Positions 54,526-63,706 of a DNA stretch of 64,000 nt are shown piece by piece (position 1 is the stretch's first letter; each line of letters starts with the position of its first letter). The position numbers and the translations under genes are program-made. The DNA is from JAXGQD01 sp040766665 (GTDB lineage Bacteria; Bacillota; Clostridia; Saccharofermentanales; Fastidiosipilaceae). The notes under the pieces were generated by a model, which was not told the origin of the DNA, searched no databases, and saw only the letters and a list, made by a program, of their open reading frames with translations. The stretch covers positions 153,375 through 217,374 of the forward strand of contig JAXGQD010000006.1 in the NCBI GenBank assembly GCA_040766665.1, given 5' to 3'.

Positions 54526-54560
54526 TATAAAAGAAGAACACTGAAAGAGGTTGACTGAAG

Positions 54561-54950
54561 ATGAAAAAACCCGTGGTTTGTGAGACTGCCCCCGAGGCGA
54601 TTGGCCCCTATTCTCAGGCCATTGCGCTGGATTTGCGCGAAGCCAAGACGCAGCTTTATGTGAGCGGCCAGATTCCGATTAATCGCGCCGATGGGACGAT
54701 GCCGGAAGGGATTGTGGCCCAGACCGAGCAGGTTATGAAAAACATTGAGGCGATTTTGGAGACTGCCGGGCTGAGCATGAGCGATGTCGTCAAGACCACG
54801 GTGCTGCTGCAGAATATGGCTGATTTTGGCAAAATGAACGAAACCTACGCCAGCTTCTTCACCGAGCCCTACCCCGCCCGAGCCGCCTTCGAAGTGGCCA
54901 AGCTGCCCAAAGATGCGCTCGTCGAAATCGAAGCCATCGCAGTCAAGTAA
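54561..54950 (+). CDS. ridA: RidA-family reactive imine deaminase
   Basis: 129 residues. Hydrolyses 2-aminoacrylate and related imines released by PLP enzymes. Motifs: AIGPYSQAI near 13, YVSGQIP near 31, catalytic Arg in YPARAAFEVAKLP near 100-112, and terminal VEIEAIAVK. Nine-base gap to the amidohydrolase gene, so an operon. Confidence 0.93.
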   Translation: MKKPVVCETAPEAIGPYSQAIALDLREAKTQLYVSGQIPINRADGTMPEGIVAQTEQVMKNIEAILETAGLSMSDVVKTTVLLQNMADFGKMNETYASFFTEPYPARAAFEVAKLPKDALVEIEAIAVK

Positions 54951-54958
54951 GTCGGCCC

Positions 54959-56155
54959 ATGGATTATTTACAAGCGGCGGAGGCTCTCGCTCCGCAAATC
55001 ATCGCTAACCGGCGCCATCTGCACCAAAATCCAGAGCTGTCCCTGCAGGAGTCTGAGACCGCGACCTTCGTTTGTGCGGCTTTGCAGTCATACGGCCTCG
55101 ACTTTGTGCGCTTGGCAGACCATTCGGTCATTGCAAAGCTCGTGGGTAGCGGCATTTCTGAGCAGTATCGTGGTGATTCTGCGCAACATCGTGGCAAAAG
55201 CCTCGCTCTCCGAGCGGACATGGACGCCTTACCCATCCCAGAGGAAACCGGCCTACCCTTCGCCTCCAACAACCCCGGTATCATGCACGCCTGTGGCCAC
55301 GACGGCCACACCGCCATCTTACTGGGTGCCGCCCAAATTCTGAGCACGATGCGTGAGCGCCTGCAAGGCACATTGTATTTTTGTTTTCAACCCGCCGAAG
55401 AAGTACAGGGCGGGGCCAAACTGATTCTTGACTATCTCGAAAAAGAGGGCGGCGTAGACTGTGTTGCAGCCATCCATCTGTGGGCGGATATCCCCAGCGG
55501 CTCGATTTCCCTTGAGTCCGGTGCACGCATGGCAGCCGGTGACTTCTTTTCTTTAGAGGTATTCGGTGCGGGCGGCCACGCTTCCCGTCCTGATCTCTGC
55601 GTTGACCCCATCAAACCACTTTGTGAAACGGTGCTGAAACTTTCCTCTCTGCCGGTCAACCGCATCGCCGCACATGACAGTTCTGTGGTCCATATCGGCA
55701 AAATCAGCGCCGGCACGGCCGGCAATGTCTTCCCGGCTTCCGCCTCGGCAGAAGGCGGTATCCGCAGTTTTTCCAGCTCTTCTCGCGAAAAACTCAAGGC
55801 ATTACTTCCCGAAGTCGCCGCCGCTACTGCCTCGAGTTATGGTGCGAGCGCCAAACTCACACTCAAAAGCGGCACCCCCATGGTCTATAACGAACCTGCA
55901 CGTGTTGCCTTCGCGCGTCGTACGGTGGAGCAGCAAGGTTTGTTTGAACTGGATCCCTTTGAGCCGATTTTTGCTTCAGAGGATTTCGGTTTTTATTTAG
56001 AAAAGTATCCCGGCTTTATGGCCTTTGTCGGCATTCGTAATGAAGCCAAAGGCTTGGTTTACACCCAGCACCATCCACGTTTTGACATCGACGAGTCCGT
56101 ACTGGCGAAGACGGCGGCTTTCTTTACGGCTTTCGCCTGCGATTACCTGAGCTGA
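54959..56155 (+). CDS. M20-family amidohydrolase (N-acyl amino acid / hippurate hydrolase type)
   Basis: 398 residues. Metal ligands typical of M20D: HACGHDGHTA near residue 103-112, QPAEEVQGGA near 144 (catalytic Glu pair), ASEDFGFY near 339. Inserted dimer domain over about 185-300. Removes acyl groups from N-acyl amino acids or related amides. No signal peptide, so cytoplasmic. Linked to ridA, which fits amino-acid salvage. Confidence 0.9.
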   Translation: MDYLQAAEALAPQIIANRRHLHQNPELSLQESETATFVCAALQSYGLDFVRLADHSVIAKLVGSGISEQYRGDSAQHRGKSLALRADMDALPIPEETGLPFASNNPGIMHACGHDGHTAILLGAAQILSTMRERLQGTLYFCFQPAEEVQGGAKLILDYLEKEGGVDCVAAIHLWADIPSGSISLESGARMAAGDFFSLEVFGAGGHASRPDLCVDPIKPLCETVLKLSSLPVNRIAAHDSSVVHIGKISAGTAGNVFPASASAEGGIRSFSSSSREKLKALLPEVAAATASSYGASAKLTLKSGTPMVYNEPARVAFARRTVEQQGLFELDPFEPIFASEDFGFYLEKYPGFMAFVGIRNEAKGLVYTQHHPRFDIDESVLAKTAAFFTAFACDYLS

Positions 56156-56240
56156 GTTGGTCGTTTGATTTGTGCACAATATTTGCATTTGTCCAAATTC
56201 AGCGCGGATTTTGGTTAAACGCAAATGTTGTATATCCAAA

Positions 56241-56306
56241 GTCGCGTTGCTTGGCGGGCTGCGATACCGCTAATCAAACACGTCGCATTGTTTGGACGGC
56301 TGCGAC
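56241..56306 (+). repeat. Family A hairpin units
   Basis: GTCGCGTTGCTTGGCGGG..GCGAT (56241-56265) and GTCGCATTGTTTGGACGG..GCGAC (56282-56306), followed by ACCAC/ACCGC as in other units. Confidence 0.85.
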
Positions 56307-56354
56307 ACCACTCATCGGCGTTGTCGGCAGAAGGCTGTTTTCAGCCCACTTTTT

Positions 56355-56549
56355 CCAGGGATGTGGTTAAAAGCACCCATAGACAGCTGGCGAACAAGTC
56401 TAAAGGCTGTTTTCAGCCCACTTTTTACAGGGATGTGGTCGCGGTGACCACACAGTCGTTAAAAGTGTCACGAAATCGTGTGTTTGACGTGGACAGAGAC
56501 CCTAAAACCGCTGAAATGACCACATCCCCGAAAAAATTGTCCATTTTTC
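56355..56549 (-). repeat. Repeat family B, right copy
   Basis: Inverted partner of 52105-52299. TTTTCAGCCCACTTTTT then CAGGGATGTGG occurs twice in direct orientation here (about 56338 and 56411), showing an internal duplication of the end. Confidence 0.85.
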
Positions 56550-56572
56550 ATTGCTCAGGCCAGTACGTATCC

Positions 56573-56636
56573 GTCGCATCGCTTGGACGGCTGAGACACC
56601 GCTCAAAATCCGTCGCATCGCCCAGTCGGCCGCGAC
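56573..56636 (+). repeat. Family A hairpin units next to glf stop
   Basis: GTCGCATCGCTTGGACGG..GAGAC (56573-56597) and GTCGCATCGCCCAGTCGG..GCGAC (56612-56636), 39 bp apart; the second ends five bases from the end of glf. Confidence 0.8.
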
Positions 56637-56641
56637 TCCGC

Positions 56642-57763
56642 TCAATCCCCGAACTCGCGCCGCACCAAAGCCAGCGCCATGGCGATTGTATCGTCCATGT
56701 CGTAATAGCGGTAATCGGCGAGTCGTCCCCCGAGAAGCAGCTTCGGTTCTGCTTCAGCCAAGGCCAAGTAGCGCTGGTGTAGAGCGTTGTTCGCCGTATT
56801 GTTAATCGGATAGTAAGCTTCCTGACCCACGGTCCAAGCCTGCGGGTATTCGCGTGTCATGACCGAGTGAGCAGGCGCGGCGGCATTTTGCCTGGATAAG
56901 CCTGCATAAAAATGACGGTGCTCGATGATGCGGGTGAACGGCGTCGCCCCATCGGTATAGTTCATCACCGCGCAGCCTTGTACATTGGCGAGTGGGAAGC
57001 GTTCATGCTCAAAACGCAGACTGCGGTACTCGAGAGCGCCGTAGCGGTAATCGAAATAGGCATCGAGCGCACCTGTGAATAAGATCTTTTCGGCCAGATC
57101 GCTCAAGACGGCGCGTTCGCTGAGGAAATCGCAGTTGAGGCGGAGGGAGGCTTTTGCCAGCCAAAAATCGAAGAGCTCATTGTAACTGCGCTGCGGCATG
57201 CCCTGGAAGGGATCGTTGAAATAATTGTTGTTGTAGGTGAAACGCAGCGGCAGGCGTTCGATGATGAATGCCGGCAAATCCGTACAAGGCCGTCCCCACT
57301 GCTTTTCTGTGTAGTGGCGGATGAGTTTTTCGTAGATTTCGGGACCGACCAAGGCAAGGGCTTTGGTCTCCAAGTTCGCAGAAGCATGATCCGTGACGCG
57401 GACCTGCTCCAGCTTCGCACGGGCTTCTTCAGGCGTAACAACGCCCCAAAGCGCATGGAACGTGTGCATGTTGAAAGGCAGACTGTAGAGCTCGCCCTGA
57501 TAATTGGCGATGACGTTGTGCACGTAAGGCTGAAAGGCAGCGGCAGCGTTGACGTAATCCCAAATCTCGCGCGAGTCTGTGTGAAAAATGTGCGCCCCAT
57601 ATTCTTGGACCGGGATGCCGTCCCAATCTCGGCAAAAGCAATTCCCGCCGACCTGGGCGCGCTTTTCGACAACAAGGCAGGTTTTGCCGCGCTGACCCGC
57701 TTCATAAGCAAAAACCGATCCAAACAGACCGGCTCCCACTATCAAATAATCATATGCTTTCAT
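56642..57763 (-). CDS. glf: UDP-galactopyranose mutase
   Basis: 373 residues. FAD-dependent ring contraction of UDP-galactopyranose to UDP-galactofuranose for cell-surface glycans. FAD motif DYLIVGAGLFGSVFAYEAG near residues 4-22, GGNCFCRDWDGIPVQEYGAH near 40-59, GRPCTDLPAF near 155, and the C-terminal GRLADYRYYDMDDTIAMAL. No galactofuranosyltransferase is adjacent. Confidence 0.95.
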   Translation of the reverse strand: MKAYDYLIVGAGLFGSVFAYEAGQRGKTCLVVEKRAQVGGNCFCRDWDGIPVQEYGAHIFHTDSREIWDYVNAAAAFQPYVHNVIANYQGELYSLPFNMHTFHALWGVVTPEEARAKLEQVRVTDHASANLETKALALVGPEIYEKLIRHYTEKQWGRPCTDLPAFIIERLPLRFTYNNNYFNDPFQGMPQRSYNELFDFWLAKASLRLNCDFLSERAVLSDLAEKILFTGALDAYFDYRYGALEYRSLRFEHERFPLANVQGCAVMNYTDGATPFTRIIEHRHFYAGLSRQNAAAPAHSVMTREYPQAWTVGQEAYYPINNTANNALHQRYLALAEAEPKLLLGGRLADYRYYDMDDTIAMALALVRREFGD

Positions 57764-57813
57764 CCGCTAACTCCTGCGCTGAGTCAATGACGGCTTGCGA
57801 AGGTTCACAGCAC

Positions 57814-58470
57814 TCAAAAATTGGTGATAAATAAATCCAGCGCAGTGGCAAAAACCTTCATCTCCTGCGTCCAGCGTGCGCCGAATTTGTCGGAGGCGGA
57901 AGCCCTGTCAATGGCTTCTTTAAGCTCGTTCAGGTCGCTTTGCAACTTGTTTTCAACGCGCTCCGGTTTGGCCTTCATCAAACCCATGAAGGTCGAGGCG
58001 TACTGTCTGTCGTTGCGGCAGGTGTGGACGTAGTAGCCCAGCATCTGCATGCACTCACCGAAAAAGAGTTCGCGGCGCAGTTCGGGGGCTTGGGCTGACT
58101 TTTGCCAATTGACCAAAGGATTCTTCTCAAAATATTTGGTGATTTCTTTATCGGCGCGACTGCTGTTGGACATCGCTGCATACATGAAGTTTTCGATCAG
58201 CAAGCTGAGAAAAGTGTCAGCATAGACGATGCGGGAGTCAACTTTTTTATAACGCTTTTCGAAGAAGTCTTTTAGCAAAAGCAAAGCTTCATCTTCCGGC
58301 CAATAGTTCAAGCCTTCCGTCAGCAAAGCCATACGCTCGCGCGGCTCATAAACCGAAATCAGCGCGACCATCAGGGCTTGCGCACTTTCCGCCGGAGGCC
58401 CCTTTTTGACGGGCTCAGCGACGACTTCGGGCACTGTTTCTTTCTTTGTAAATAAATCACCGTAAACCAT
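57814..58470 (-). CDS. Hypothetical helical protein
   Basis: Not recognised. 218 residues, after a short Glu/Val/Pro-rich N-terminus almost entirely predicted helix, with LFFGECMQMLGYYVHTCRND near 140 and a basic/acidic C-terminal third ending LDLFITNF. No signal peptide or membrane helix; probably soluble. 51 bases downstream lies glf in the same direction, so it may share its transcript. Base use matches the housekeeping neighbours. Confidence 0.7.
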   Translation of the reverse strand: MVYGDLFTKKETVPEVVAEPVKKGPPAESAQALMVALISVYEPRERMALLTEGLNYWPEDEALLLLKDFFEKRYKKVDSRIVYADTFLSLLIENFMYAAMSNSSRADKEITKYFEKNPLVNWQKSAQAPELRRELFFGECMQMLGYYVHTCRNDRQYASTFMGLMKAKPERVENKLQSDLNELKEAIDRASASDKFGARWTQEMKVFATALDLFITNF

Positions 58471-58693
58471 AGGATAAAGCTAAGCTATCACGCGCCTGCT
58501 GTCAAGAATCGAGGCTGCATCGCCTTTCCCAAGCACCACACATTTTAACAAAAATGTGTCCGCGTTGAGGTGAAAAAACGTAATCGCGGTAAATTGTTGT
58601 GAGAATTTAACACGCGGATAGGACGCAAGCGTGCTAAACTGTAGAGCAAAACTCAGCCCGCCACCGTCCGGGACTGCCCACAGGAGATTGATT

Positions 58694-59605
58694 TTGACGA
58701 TAAACAAGAAAATTAAACAACATAAAATTAAACGTTCGCTAAGTTTCTGCGCCGCTACGCTCAGCCTGGGCCTGAGCCTTGCTGCCTGCCAGAGCGCCCC
58801 CTTGCCGGGTGAAGCGACGGACAGCAATATCAGGAGCAGCGAATTAGTTTCGGTTGTGACCTTGAGTGAGGCGGAGCAGACAGCCGTGCCGACAGGCAGC
58901 AGCGGGCAGGGGGAGACTTTTGCCACGGATATCCAAATCACGCAAACCACGCCCATGACAACGGTAAGTAGCTCGCCTGTCGTGCAAACAGAACCCACGG
59001 CGACGCCGGCTGAGGGGGAGCATGTCAGTCCCGACGGACGTTTCGGCGCTCAGCTGGACACGCCGTATACCGTAAACGGCATCGTGCTTGTAAACAAGCA
59101 GCATCACGTCAGTGCGAATTACCAGCCGCCGGTGAGCGATGCCTATCGACCGCTGGATCCTACGGCGGAGGAGGCGCTGGAGCAGCTCAAGTCCGCTGCG
59201 GCTGAGCTTGGTTATTACTTCACGACCAATAGCGGTTATCGTTCCTATGAGCTGCAAAGCGAGATGTTCTGGGCCGAGGCCAATGCCATCGGTGAGGAAG
59301 AGGCGAATAAGCTGACAGCGCGGCCCGGTGAGAGTGAGCATCAAACCGGTTTGGCGGCGGATCTGACCGATGACAACAACACCTGGGCCAGCTTTACCGA
59401 CGATTTCGGTGAACTCGATTCGGGCAAATGGCTGGCAGAAAACGCCTATAAGTATGGTTTTATTTTGCGCTATCCCAAAGGCAAAGAAGCCATCACGGGC
59501 TATCTTTATGAGCCCTGGCATTTTCGTTACGTTGGCAAAACCATCGCCGCCCAATTCGGCCCCAACTCCACTTTGACGTTGGAGGAATACTTGGGCGAAC
59601 AGTAG
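58694..59605 (+). CDS. D-alanyl-D-alanine carboxypeptidase lipoprotein (VanY family)
   Basis: 303 residues. Start taken as the TTG at 58694 because AGGAG stands seven bases upstream and a lipoprotein signal follows (LSLGLSLAAC lipobox, Cys near residue 32). A Ser/Thr/Glu/Pro linker leads to the zinc peptidase domain near 135-295: NSGYRSYELQ, the metal motif SEHQTGLAADLTD (His and Asp) and EPWHFRYVG (Glu and His). Trims the terminal D-Ala of peptidoglycan stems outside the membrane. Confidence 0.9.
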   Translation: MTINKKIKQHKIKRSLSFCAATLSLGLSLAACQSAPLPGEATDSNIRSSELVSVVTLSEAEQTAVPTGSSGQGETFATDIQITQTTPMTTVSSSPVVQTEPTATPAEGEHVSPDGRFGAQLDTPYTVNGIVLVNKQHHVSANYQPPVSDAYRPLDPTAEEALEQLKSAAAELGYYFTTNSGYRSYELQSEMFWAEANAIGEEEANKLTARPGESEHQTGLAADLTDDNNTWASFTDDFGELDSGKWLAENAYKYGFILRYPKGKEAITGYLYEPWHFRYVGKTIAAQFGPNSTLTLEEYLGEQ

Positions 59606-59995
59606 GGCTGTCTGCTGGTTTACGTCTGATTGCTTTGGCATCAAGATTGCTTTGATTAAATTATTGCTTTGGTTTAATGATCGCTTTGTCAAAAATGACG
59701 GCTGTGTAGGAATTTTTCCTCATGCTAGCTTACCCTCTTAATAAAAAGTGGTTTTTTCTGGCAATAATTGCGGCTGTGCGGTGAAATATTAGAAGATGCT
59801 AATGCACGTCTGGCATTTTTGACGAAAAAATGCTGTTCCGACACGCGAATCAGAAGCAATATTAGAATTTGCTAATGCACAGCCGCCAAAATTGCCGGAA
59901 AACTCCCTCAAAAGTGAATCGTCGCGTTACGAGACATAGCAGCGACTCCACTAAACGTACGCATTACGTCTTTAGCATGCCGATTCCCAGCGTCC
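59606..59995. other. Gene-free region with a MITE-like element
   Basis: Contains the element at 59754-59902 and a decayed family A unit at 59921-59946 (GTCGCGTTACG..GCGAC). No gene seen. Confidence 0.75.
59754..59902. repeat. MITE-like element, 149 bp
   Basis: 26-bp terminal inverted repeats matching at 22 positions (left end begins TTTTCTGGCAATAATTGCGG, right end closes with CCGGAAAA). Just inside the right end and near the left end lies a 23-bp direct repeat, AATATTAGAA then TGCTAATGCAC (59785-59807 and 59858-59880). No coding capacity and no clear target duplication. Confidence 0.7.
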
Positions 59996-60589
59996 TCAAC
60001 CGTCCAAAGAACCGGTGACGCTCAGCAGCACCTTCGAAATGTAGTCATACAACACCGAGATGCCTTGCTGAATCATTTCCACATCGTCATCACCGATGGA
60101 AAAACGTTCGTCATCCATGTCGTTCAATAGACTGATGGATTCGGAAATTTCGTCCATCATGTCAAGCGCGGTGTCGGTCAGGCTGACGTAGACGACGCGC
60201 TGGTCTTCGTTGTCACGGACACGGGTAATGAGACCGGATTTTTCGAGTCTTTTGCATAAAGGAGTAATATTACTAGAACCGATATGCAAAATCGAAGCCA
60301 ACTGTGAGACCATTAATTTTTCATACTTCACCAGCGCCATCAGAACGGGTATCTGAACGGAGGTGATATTGTACTCCTGGAAATAATGGTGAAAGAGGCG
60401 GTCCAACATGCGGTGGACATCGATAATCATGCCGATATTTTCTACCGATAATCTGGGCTTATCGTGCGGGTAGGTGGCGTGGCGTTCCTGTTGCTTGAGC
60501 GGGACGGGATCAATCGGCACGTAATTGCTGGATGATCTGGTTTTTCTGGTCTTGTTTTTCGCAGTGCTGCTTGTTTTTTTCTCCGGCAT
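59996..60589 (-). CDS. MarR-family transcriptional regulator
   Basis: 197 residues, longer than usual because of about 50 basic, low-complexity N-terminal residues (KKTSSTAKNKTRKTRSSSN). Winged helix: MVSQLASILHIGSSNITPLCKRLEKSGLI near 95-123, wing VRDNEDQRVVYVSLT near 125-139. Divergent from the BMP transporter operon and separated by an inverted repeat, hence a plausible local regulator. Confidence 0.87.
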   Translation of the reverse strand: MPEKKTSSTAKNKTRKTRSSSNYVPIDPVPLKQQERHATYPHDKPRLSVENIGMIIDVHRMLDRLFHHYFQEYNITSVQIPVLMALVKYEKLMVSQLASILHIGSSNITPLCKRLEKSGLITRVRDNEDQRVVYVSLTDTALDMMDEISESISLLNDMDDERFSIGDDDVEMIQQGISVLYDYISKVLLSVTGSLDG

Positions 60590-60998
60590 GGTTCTCCCCC
60601 TGATGCATAACTGCTGTTCAGATAGTTGAGTTACTCTCTGAATAGTTCAGTTGATAAAAAGCTAAGAGATTTATTAACTATATGATATAACTAAATTTTC
60701 ATAAATAGAATATGAATTTCCCATACATGAATCTATGAAATTTTTAAGTAGGAATTGAAAGATTGCTGGACAGGAGCTCGAAGGAGAGCGGTTGTCCTAA
60801 CATGTTAGCCAAAACAAACCCACAAAATTTGGATTTTATGTGGCAAAATGTGAACAAAGTTGTTGACTTTGTATTTTGCCAAAGTTAACATATGAAGCAG
60901 CAGAGCTATTTCTTTTCTCGAAGTAAAACGTTTTTGCTAAGTGTTTTTTCGTGAAAGGCATAGCCCAAAGAAATCATCCTGATTGGGAGGTAGAATTC
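60590..60998 (+). promoter_or_regulatory. Divergent regulatory region with promoter and operator-like inverted repeat
   Basis: TTGACT (60863-60868), 17 bases, TAACAT (60886-60891) drives the BMP operon. TGGCAAAAT..ACAAAGT and ACTTTGT..ATTTTGCCA form an inverted repeat over 60841-60881 covering the -35 and spacer. SD GGGAGG precedes the ATG at 60999. Confidence 0.7.
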
Positions 60999-62081
60999 AT
61001 GAAAAAATTCATCAGTCTTGCCCTCGCTACTGTTATGGCGCTCGCTTTAACAGCCTGCGGCGGTGGTACAACCACAGCGGCAGCAACCGCAGCTGGCGGT
61101 GACGGTACAGCCGCAGCCGGTGGTGACGCAGTCAAAGTTTGCGTTGTTTATTCCGGAAACCTCGGTGACAAATCCTACAATGATTCCTGTAATATCGGTG
61201 CACAAAAAGCCGCTGCCGACTTCGGCGTGGAAATTAAAAACCTTGAAGGTACCAATGCTGAAGAGTGGAAGGCCAATTTCCTCGCTGCTTGCGAAGGCGG
61301 TTATGACTTGGTTATTTGCTCCTCATCCAACTTCCAGACCTATATGGAAGAATCCTGTGCGGATTACCCCGATGTAAAATTCGCGGTTATTGACACAACG
61401 GTTGCCGGTGACAACATTCTCTCCGTCAGCTTCGCCCAGAACCAAGGCTCCTTCCTGGCCGGTGCGGCTGCAGCCATGTTTACCACTAAAACAGATATCG
61501 CAGGCGTTAATAGCGATAAGGTGATTGGCTGGGTCGGCGGTATGGACATCCCCGTTCTACATGACTTCTATACAGGTTATGAGCAAGGCGCGAAGTACAT
61601 CGATCCTGATGTACAGATTTTGCAGTCTTTTGCCGGTACCTGGAACGACCCCTTGAAAGGCAAAGAACTTACTTTGGCACAATTTGATTCCGGCGCAGAC
61701 ATCGTCATGAACGTTGCTTCCGGTACAGGCCCGGGTATCCTTGAAGCCGCGAAAGAAGCCGGCAAGTACGCCATCGGTGTTGATCTCGACCAGGATAACG
61801 ACCAACCCGGTTCCGTGTTGACCTCCATGGTTAAGCGCGTCGATACCGCTTGCTACACCATCATCAAATCTGTCGTAGACAACACCTTTGAAGGTGGCGG
61901 CAGTCTCTATCTGCAAGTCAAAGACGGCGGCGTCAGCCTGACTGATTTCTCTGTCATCAAAAAAGCCCTGGGCGACAAATTCCCTCAGGATATCGTTGAC
62001 AAGACCACTGAACTTGCGAAAAAGATTACCGACGGCGAAATCGTTGTTGAGAACTACGAAGGCTTTGGCCCTGCGAAATAA
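60999..62081 (+). CDS. BMP-family (PnrA/Med-like) nucleoside-binding lipoprotein
   Basis: 360 residues. Lipoprotein signal FISLALATVMALALTAC (Cys 20), short Gly/Thr/Ala linker, then the Bmp domain: VCVVYSGNLGDKSYNDS near 45, NLEGTNAEEWKANFLAACEG near 75, VGWVGGMDIPVLHDFYTGYE near 165, YAIGVDLDQDN near 250. Binds purine or other nucleosides and hands them to the NupPQ-type permeases downstream. Confidence 0.9.
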   Translation: MKKFISLALATVMALALTACGGGTTTAAATAAGGDGTAAAGGDAVKVCVVYSGNLGDKSYNDSCNIGAQKAAADFGVEIKNLEGTNAEEWKANFLAACEGGYDLVICSSSNFQTYMEESCADYPDVKFAVIDTTVAGDNILSVSFAQNQGSFLAGAAAAMFTTKTDIAGVNSDKVIGWVGGMDIPVLHDFYTGYEQGAKYIDPDVQILQSFAGTWNDPLKGKELTLAQFDSGADIVMNVASGTGPGILEAAKEAGKYAIGVDLDQDNDQPGSVLTSMVKRVDTACYTIIKSVVDNTFEGGGSLYLQVKDGGVSLTDFSVIKKALGDKFPQDIVDKTTELAKKITDGEIVVENYEGFGPAK

Positions 62082-62109
62082 GGTGCTCACAGATCATAAG
62101 TGATTGACG

Positions 62110-62142
62110 AACTGCCGGCTGCCCTCGTGGTATCTGGCAGTT
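62110..62142 (+). terminator. Hairpin between binding-protein and ATPase genes
   Basis: AACTGCC and GGCAGTT arms followed by TGTTTT. As in the sugar transporter operon, it would lower expression of the downstream ATPase relative to the binding protein. Confidence 0.7.
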
Positions 62143-62173
62143 TGTTTTAAGAAACAGATGAAAGGGGTGCAAT

Positions 62174-63706
62174 GTGGATAATTACATTGTCGAAATGAAA
62201 AACATTGTCAAAACCTTCGGTCCTGTTGTTGCGGTAAGAAACGGTCAGTTTACCTTGAGGGAGGGTGAAATCCACTCCTTGATCGGTGAGAATGGAGCCG
62301 GCAAATCCACAATGATGAAGCTGCTCTACGGCATGTACGATTTTGATGAAGGCGAAATCGTTTTGCGCGGCGAGAAATTGAGTAAGCTGACCCCTAAATA
62401 CGCCATCGAGCATGGAATCGGTATGGTGCACCAGGAGTTCATGCTGGTTCAGGAACTGACGGTTATTGAAAATGTCATACTGGGTTTTGAGCCCAAGAAA
62501 GGCATGCGCATTGACTTTGAAAGCGCCAGAAAAGAAGTACAACAGTACATCGACCAGTATCACATGGACGTACAGTTGGATAAGCGCATCAGTCAGATCT
62601 CCGTCGGTGAGGCGCAGCGCGTGGAGATTATTAAAGTCTTAATGCGCGGTGCGAAAATCATCATCCTGGATGAGCCGACCGCCGTTTTGACACCTCAGGA
62701 AACCGAAGGCCTCTTCAGAATTCTGGAAAAACTGAGGAGTGACGGTCGATCCATCGTTTTCATCTCGCACAAATTAGATGAAGTCATGGAAATCTCAGAC
62801 CGCATCAGCGTTATGCGCCAAGGGGCTTATATCGGTACCGTCAATAAAGTCGATACGAGTGAAGCCGAATTGGCTCGTATGATGATCGGCCGTGACGTTT
62901 TTCTTAATATTGAACGCGAAGTCAGCGAAGTCGGTGAGAAGGTGCTCGAAGTCAAGGAACTCTGGACCTCTTCCGAAAAGGAGATCTCGAAGATTCGCGG
63001 TCTGAGTCTGCACGTCTGCAAAGGCGAAATCGTGGGCATTGCCGGTATTGACGGCAACGGCCAAAGTGAGATGGTCGAAGCCATAACCGGTCTGCGTGCA
63101 GTCGAAAAAGGTGAGATTATCATGGACGGCCAAAACATCACCAACCTTTCACCCAAAAAAATTCGTGATTTGGGCTTGGCGCATGTCCCTGAAGATCGCA
63201 ATACACGCGGCTTGGACAGACTCATGTCCATTGAAGACAACCTGGTTTCGGTCTCCTATAACGATGAGCCCTATTCCAAAGCCAGCATCATTAATCGCAA
63301 AGCCATTCATGAACACGCGGGTGAGCAAATCGAGAAGTTTGATATCCGTCCGACCGATCCCAAGCTTCTAACCTCGGCGATGTCTGGTGGTAACGCCCAA
63401 AAGGTCGTCGTAGCCCGTGAGGTTGAAGAAGCGGCCAAGGTGCTGCTGGCTGCCCAGCCGACCCGCGGTGTAGATATCGGTGCGATTGAATCCATTCGTG
63501 AGATTTTGCAGACCGTTAAAAAAGCCGGTGTCGGTATTCTCCTGATTTCCGCTGACTTACAGGAAATTATGTCGCTTTCCGACCGCATCCTCGTCATGCA
63601 TGAGGGAAAAATTACCGGTGAACTGACCACAGATGAGGCCAACGAAGAAGTCTTGGGTCTCTTGATGATGGGCGGTAAAAAAGATACAGAAAAGGAGGCG
63701 ATGTAA
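62174..63706 (+). CDS. Nucleoside ABC transporter ATPase with two ABC domains (NupO-like)
   Basis: 510 residues, GTG start after AAAGGGG. First domain Walker A GENGAGKST near 40, signature ISVGEAQ near 143, Walker B IIILDEPTAVL near 161. Second domain with degenerate Walker A GIDGNGQSE near 292, signature AMSGGNAQK near 408, then the substitution VLLAAQPTRGVDIG where Walker B Asp-Glu is Ala-Gln, a change common in this subfamily. Confidence 0.9.
   Translation: MDNYIVEMKNIVKTFGPVVAVRNGQFTLREGEIHSLIGENGAGKSTMMKLLYGMYDFDEGEIVLRGEKLSKLTPKYAIEHGIGMVHQEFMLVQELTVIENVILGFEPKKGMRIDFESARKEVQQYIDQYHMDVQLDKRISQISVGEAQRVEIIKVLMRGAKIIILDEPTAVLTPQETEGLFRILEKLRSDGRSIVFISHKLDEVMEISDRISVMRQGAYIGTVNKVDTSEAELARMMIGRDVFLNIEREVSEVGEKVLEVKELWTSSEKEISKIRGLSLHVCKGEIVGIAGIDGNGQSEMVEAITGLRAVEKGEIIMDGQNITNLSPKKIRDLGLAHVPEDRNTRGLDRLMSIEDNLVSVSYNDEPYSKASIINRKAIHEHAGEQIEKFDIRPTDPKLLTSAMSGGNAQKVVVAREVEEAAKVLLAAQPTRGVDIGAIESIREILQTVKKAGVGILLISADLQEIMSLSDRILVMHEGKITGELTTDEANEEVLGLLMMGGKKDTEKEAM

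Larger units (their letters stand above)
56156..56641. other. Gene-free region of repeats
   Basis: Order: two family A units, right copy of family B, two family A units ending within a few bases of the glf stop codon. Nothing else recognised. Confidence 0.8.
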
